64,000 nt of DNA from CAIVVT01 sp052145115 (GTDB lineage: Bacteria > Acidobacteriota > Terriglobia > Bryobacterales > Bryobacteraceae): assembly GCA_052145115.1 (NCBI GenBank), contig JBKQPG010000025.1, forward strand, positions 1 through 64,000, in the 5' to 3' direction. Both the position numbers and the translations under genes were made by a program. The notes beneath the pieces were generated by a model, which searched no databases, was not told the origin of the DNA, and was given only the letters and a program-made list of their open reading frames with translations. Below are positions 60,460-64,000 of this stretch, in pieces (position 1 is the first letter of the stretch; each line of letters opens with the position of its first letter).

Positions 60460-60640
60460 GATTTGGCTTTGTTCCTCCGATTCCGCGCGAACGCCCCTCC
60501 CACGCTCCGCCAATCGCACTCCCGCCGCCCGCGCCGCCCCCAGCGCCGGTCGAGTTCCTAGCCCGGCCTCCAGATGGGGGCCTTTCGAGCCTGCGGAAGA
60601 CGAGCCGTCGACCGCTGACTCTGCCTCGCAGCGGCTGTGG

Positions 60641-61993
60641 TCAGCGCGCGGCCGATTCGAGGACGCTTTCAATCATCGTCACGTCCACGAGGCCCGAGCA
60701 GCCGTAGAGCACAGGCAGCAATTCGCGCGCGGAAAAGCGCCGCCGCAACTGCGCCACTTTTTCCGTGCCGGCGCGGTAGGCCGGCAGGTACATGCGGCCC
60801 AGCAGCGGATGGCGTCCCCAGGCGCCGGAGAGCTTGTCGGCACGTTCCAGCGATACCAGGAAATCGTTGCGCAGGGTCTCGGCCACCTGCGGCTGCGGGA
60901 CCTGCATGCCCCAGGTGAGATAGGAGGACTGGTTCTTGGCGTCGTCCTGCAGCAGCGCCAGCAGGACGCCGATCTGCAGATCTTCGTCGGGCAGTTGTTC
61001 CACCTCGGCCACGCCGTGGGCCATCAGGATCGCATTGTTGGCGAGGCCCTCGAACAGCGCCGCGGCGCGCGTGTTCATGGTCAGGACGGAGGCTTCGAAA
61101 CCCACGGCACCACGCCAATACAGGTTCTGGAGATAAGCGAAGGTGGTGACGTGGCCGGGGACGACTTCATGGCTGACCAGTTGCAGGAACTCGGGCACCG
61201 AAAATTGGAGCGAGGCATTGATCTCGTAAGTCGCTTCGTATTGTGGGGCGCCGTCCAAGTGGCGCGCGCGGCCGAGATAGTTCATCGAGCCGGAGAACCA
61301 CGCTTCGCGGATGGGCAGGAATTCGATGTTGGCGCGCGGGACCGAGTGGAGCTCGGGCGGGAGATGCGGCACGACGTGCCGAGCGGTGAGGGCGTCGCAA
61401 TAAGCGATGACGGCGGCGCCGAGGGTGCGGATGGAGGCCATGGCGACGGCGCGGGACTTGCGCCAGGCATCGACGGCGGCGAGCAACTCGTCGCGGGTGC
61501 GGGAGGGGAATCCGGCGCGGGCCAGCAACGCGGCGACGCGCTCGCGTTTCGCGGCCGGATCGGAGGGCTCGGGAGCGCGTCCCGTAGAGGCCAGCACGCA
61601 ACGTTCATAGGGCACCGGCGCCCCGCGCCCGATGATTTCCATGGCGAGATCCCACATGGTCTCGAAGCACAGGGCGAGTCCAGACAGGTACTCGCCGCGC
61701 AGCCCGCCCAGCGCGGTGGCCTCGGCGGAGAGGCCGCGGATGGCGGCGGGAATGTCCACCGCGGCGACGTAGGCGTCGATGGCGGCATGGTCGGGGACCT
61801 TAGCTGAAACGCCGCCGGAGGCGCGCAGCGGCGCGGCGGCGGGATGGGTGTAGGCCTCGGGCAGGGGCGCGCCGGAGAACCAGGAATCGGCAATGAAACG
61901 CCCGGTGCCCGAGGCGCACAGGACGTCGCCGCCCCACAGGGTGTCGATCCCTAGAATCGAGTTGCCAATCAGTTCCTCAAGATGGCCGCTCAC
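60641..61993 (-). CDS. DUF885-like metallopeptidase
   Basis: 450 residues from GTG 61993, overlapping the preceding transporter stop (GTGA). The zinc-binding motif is SHEVVPGHVTTF near residue 268, an HExxPGH pattern characteristic of DUF885-type peptidases, with a downstream Glu region (NTRAAALFEGLANNAILMAH). The rest is helical, as in this family. No signal peptide is seen. Coupling to an OPT-family transporter implies import of a peptide or related small molecule followed by intracellular hydrolysis. The protein is somewhat shorter than many DUF885 members. Confidence 0.83.
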   Translation of the reverse strand: MSGHLEELIGNSILGIDTLWGGDVLCASGTGRFIADSWFSGAPLPEAYTHPAAAPLRASGGVSAKVPDHAAIDAYVAAVDIPAAIRGLSAEATALGGLRGEYLSGLALCFETMWDLAMEIIGRGAPVPYERCVLASTGRAPEPSDPAAKRERVAALLARAGFPSRTRDELLAAVDAWRKSRAVAMASIRTLGAAVIAYCDALTARHVVPHLPPELHSVPRANIEFLPIREAWFSGSMNYLGRARHLDGAPQYEATYEINASLQFSVPEFLQLVSHEVVPGHVTTFAYLQNLYWRGAVGFEASVLTMNTRAAALFEGLANNAILMAHGVAEVEQLPDEDLQIGVLLALLQDDAKNQSSYLTWGMQVPQPQVAETLRNDFLVSLERADKLSGAWGRHPLLGRMYLPAYRAGTEKVAQLRRRFSARELLPVLYGCSGLVDVTMIESVLESAAR

Positions 61994-64000
61994 GGCTCAG
62001 TTTCCTCCTTGTGACGAACCGATCCCCACCACAAGTAGGCGCACAGGCCGGCGAACAGAAGGGTGGAGACCAACTGTGAAATCATCTCATGGTCATAGAA
62101 GGGCGTGCGGATCCAATCCTCGGAGAAGCCTGGAATGGTGACGAAACCGGGTATCAGGGTGAAGCGCGGGATCAGACGGCAGGCCGCTCCGAAGACGCCG
62201 CCGAGCGCGCCGCCGGCCATGAGTCCGGAGGCGATGATCACGCCGCGCTCGCGCACGCGGTTGCCGCGCGCGCCGCCTAGCTTCTCCGCGCGCCGGCCGA
62301 GGAAATGCGCCAGGAAACCACCAACCAGGGCGGGCGTATTCAACTCCAGCGGAAGGTACATGCCCAGGGCGAAGATCAGCGCCGGGACACCCAGCATCTC
62401 CATGATGACGGCGACCGCGGCGCCCGCGCCGAACAGGATGTAGGCGACAGGCTGGCGGCTCATGAAACCCTCGACCAGCGCCTTCATGATCGACGCCTGA
62501 GGCGAGGCCAGGACGACGCGCGTATCGCCCGGAGCGGCCTCGCCGAATTGAAAAGCCTGCGCCAAAACGACGATGGTGAGACCGGCCGCGACCGAGGCGG
62601 CGATCACGCCCAGGAACTTGACTTTCTCCTGAGCGGCGGGCGTGGAGCCAAGCCAGTAGCCGGTTTTGAAGTCCGTGATGGCCTGGCCGGAGACGGACAG
62701 CGCGGTGCACACCATGCCGGCGATGGCCATGACGAAGAACATGCCCGTCGCGCCGGAGAGGCCGAAGCGCAGCAGCACGATGGAGGAGATGATGATGGTC
62801 AGCATGGTCATCCCCGAAACCGGATTGCGGGCCGTGGTGGCGATGGCGTTGGCGGCGACGGATGTGAAGAAGAACGCGAAGACCAGCGTCAGCGCCAGGC
62901 CGGCCAGGATGACGGCGGGCGAGGGGCTGAGGCGGCCCAGCAGGAGGCCGACGCCGAGGGCGCTGACAACGACGCATAAGAGAATTGATACGACCGTGAT
63001 GTCGCGGTCGGTCCGTTCGCCGGTGGAGGCCTCGCCGTGCCGAAAGGCGCGCAGGGCGACGCCGAAGCTGCCGGCGACGATGCGCATCGACTTCAGGATC
63101 CCGAAGATACCGGCCGTGGCGATGGCGCCCACGCCCACGTAGCGCACGTAGCCGCGAAAGATCTGCACGGCCGTCATGTGGGCGATCGGGAGCTGTGCGG
63201 GATAGACGGAAACATCGGGCAGATGCCGGCCGACCATCCAGATCAGCGGCACGAGCACGAGATTGGAGAATACGCCACCGGCACACAGAATCAGGGAACT
63301 GCGCAGACCGATGACGTAGCCCAGCCCGAGGATGAAGCCGATGGCGTCGAAGCTGACCGCTACCTTGGCGCGTTCGGCCAGAGAACGCACCACGGGAACG
63401 AATTGAAAATCCAGGTACTCCTTCCACACGTGGAAGGTGGTCACCAGAAAATCGTAGACGCCGGCAATGGCCGTGGCCTCGAGCAACAGCCGGGCCTGGG
63501 AACCACCCCTTTCGCCCGTCACCAGGACCTCGGTGATGGCGGTCGCTTCGGGGTACGGGAGGCGGCCGTGCATCTCGCGGACGAAGTAGCGGCGCAGCGG
63601 GATCAGAAATGCCACGCCCAGGCAGCCTCCGGCGAGGCAGATGAAGATGGTCTGAACGGGATGCGGGTCGAGCTTCAGGATGTAGAGCGCGGGCAGAGTG
63701 AAAATGGCGCCGGCGACGATGGACCCGGCCAGGCCGCCGATGCCGGTGATGATGACGTTTTCCAAGATGGTGGAGCGGCGTGGATAGAGCCGCGCCAGGC
63801 CGATGGCCAGGATCGAGATGGGGATCGCGGCTTCCATCACCTGGCCCACCTTCAGGCCCGAGTAGGCCGATGCGACCGTGAAGACAACGCACAGCAGCAG
63901 TCCCCAGCCCACGGAACGGGGCGTCAACTCGGCGACACTCGCCGCAGCGGGAATCACGGGCTGGTAGACGCTGCCGGGAGCGAGCGGCGTGTAGGCATTG
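61990..64000 (-). CDS. OPT-family transporter, 5' end beyond the window
   Basis: At least 669 residues, cut by the right edge; the frame is open to 64000, and NAYTPLAPGSVYQPV, read from the edge, matches the usual start region of bacterial OPT proteins. About 14-16 hydrophobic helices are visible (VGWGLLLCVVFTVASAYSGL; IITGIGGLAGSIVAGAIFTL; ILLCVVVSALGVGLLLGRL). GRLPYPEATAITEVLVTGE and SVSGQAITDFKTGYWLGSTP are family hallmarks. OPT transporters import oligopeptides or metal chelates. It overlaps the peptidase gene by four bases, so the pair probably works on the same substrate. Confidence 0.92.
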   Translation of the reverse strand, partial: NAYTPLAPGSVYQPVIPAAASVAELTPRSVGWGLLLCVVFTVASAYSGLKVGQVMEAAIPISILAIGLARLYPRRSTILENVIITGIGGLAGSIVAGAIFTLPALYILKLDPHPVQTIFICLAGGCLGVAFLIPLRRYFVREMHGRLPYPEATAITEVLVTGERGGSQARLLLEATAIAGVYDFLVTTFHVWKEYLDFQFVPVVRSLAERAKVAVSFDAIGFILGLGYVIGLRSSLILCAGGVFSNLVLVPLIWMVGRHLPDVSVYPAQLPIAHMTAVQIFRGYVRYVGVGAIATAGIFGILKSMRIVAGSFGVALRAFRHGEASTGERTDRDITVVSILLCVVVSALGVGLLLGRLSPSPAVILAGLALTLVFAFFFTSVAANAIATTARNPVSGMTMLTIIISSIVLLRFGLSGATGMFFVMAIAGMVCTALSVSGQAITDFKTGYWLGSTPAAQEKVKFLGVIAASVAAGLTIVVLAQAFQFGEAAPGDTRVVLASPQASIMKALVEGFMSRQPVAYILFGAGAAVAVIMEMLGVPALIFALGMYLPLELNTPALVGGFLAHFLGRRAEKLGGARGNRVRERGVIIASGLMAGGALGGVFGAACRLIPRFTLIPGFVTIPGFSEDWIRTPFYDHEMISQLVSTLLFAGLCAYLWWGSVRHKEETEP

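Larger units (their letters stand above)
59731..60640. other. Gene-free region with element copy 2 and a palindrome
   Basis: About 0.9 kb. It holds the inverted-repeat element (59942-60111) and, 325 bp later, a palindrome (60436-60459). Open frames here are Arg/Pro-rich shadows and are not called. Confidence 0.5.

Overview
This 64 kb window is high-GC bacterial chromosome, most likely from an Acidobacteriota member of the Solibacter/Bryobacter type. The inference rests on gene content: a 1168-residue carboxypeptidase-regulatory/TonB-dependent receptor of the Oar-like acidobacterial type, a VWFA-related acidobacterial protein, three FG-GAP/ASPIC-UnbV (CRTAC-like) proteins, many exported TPR proteins and many exported carbohydrate-active enzymes. 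No rRNA, tRNA or CRISPR array was seen.

Layout. 1-927 is gene-free, with a heptamer tandem array and a 27-bp direct repeat. 928-11794 encodes exported proteins: two small or medium secreted proteins, a 988-aa probable glycosidase, a CRTAC-like protein, a GH123-like lipoprotein and a VWFA-related protein. 11852-13396 is a beta-helix lipoprotein. 13501-20077 is a tight operon: sulfatase-like/TPR fusion, TPR protein, two CRTAC-like proteins. A TPR protein converges on it. 21982-31630 looks like one sugar-acid utilisation locus: LacI regulator, TonB-dependent receptor, sugar isomerase/epimerase, class I aldolase, PfkB kinase and uronate-isomerase-like amidohydrolase. Similar LacI-type operator candidates lie before the regulator and before the receptor.

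31627-43566 is the most unusual part. It holds a divergent PurA-like enzyme and a four-gene minus-strand operon of cytoplasmic Ig-like proteins, two of which have phasin-like helical N-termini. Divergent from these is a plus-strand operon: UbiB-like kinase, DUF362-like protein with a probable lipid-binding C-terminal half, SDR reductase, SRPBCC protein. It converges on a beta-propeller-like gene and a 79-aa phasin-like gene. I read this as a candidate undescribed granule- or lipid-associated system; that is inference.

43823-55297 returns to exported enzymes (beta-helix protein, GH5-like, GH78-like), with an orphan ParA-like ATPase, an orphan ten-haem OmcA/MtrC-type cytochrome, a small membrane protein and a PhnW-like aminotransferase. 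55298-60640 is gene-poor: an orphan Flp pilin followed by a repeat-rich 0.7 kb, a nitroreductase, two unknown exported or membrane proteins, and two full copies of a 170-196 bp element with inverted-repeat ends. A third, solo end at 6285-6320 supplies the stop codon of the neighbouring CRTAC-like gene. The window ends with a DUF885-like metallopeptidase and an OPT-family transporter cut by the right edge.
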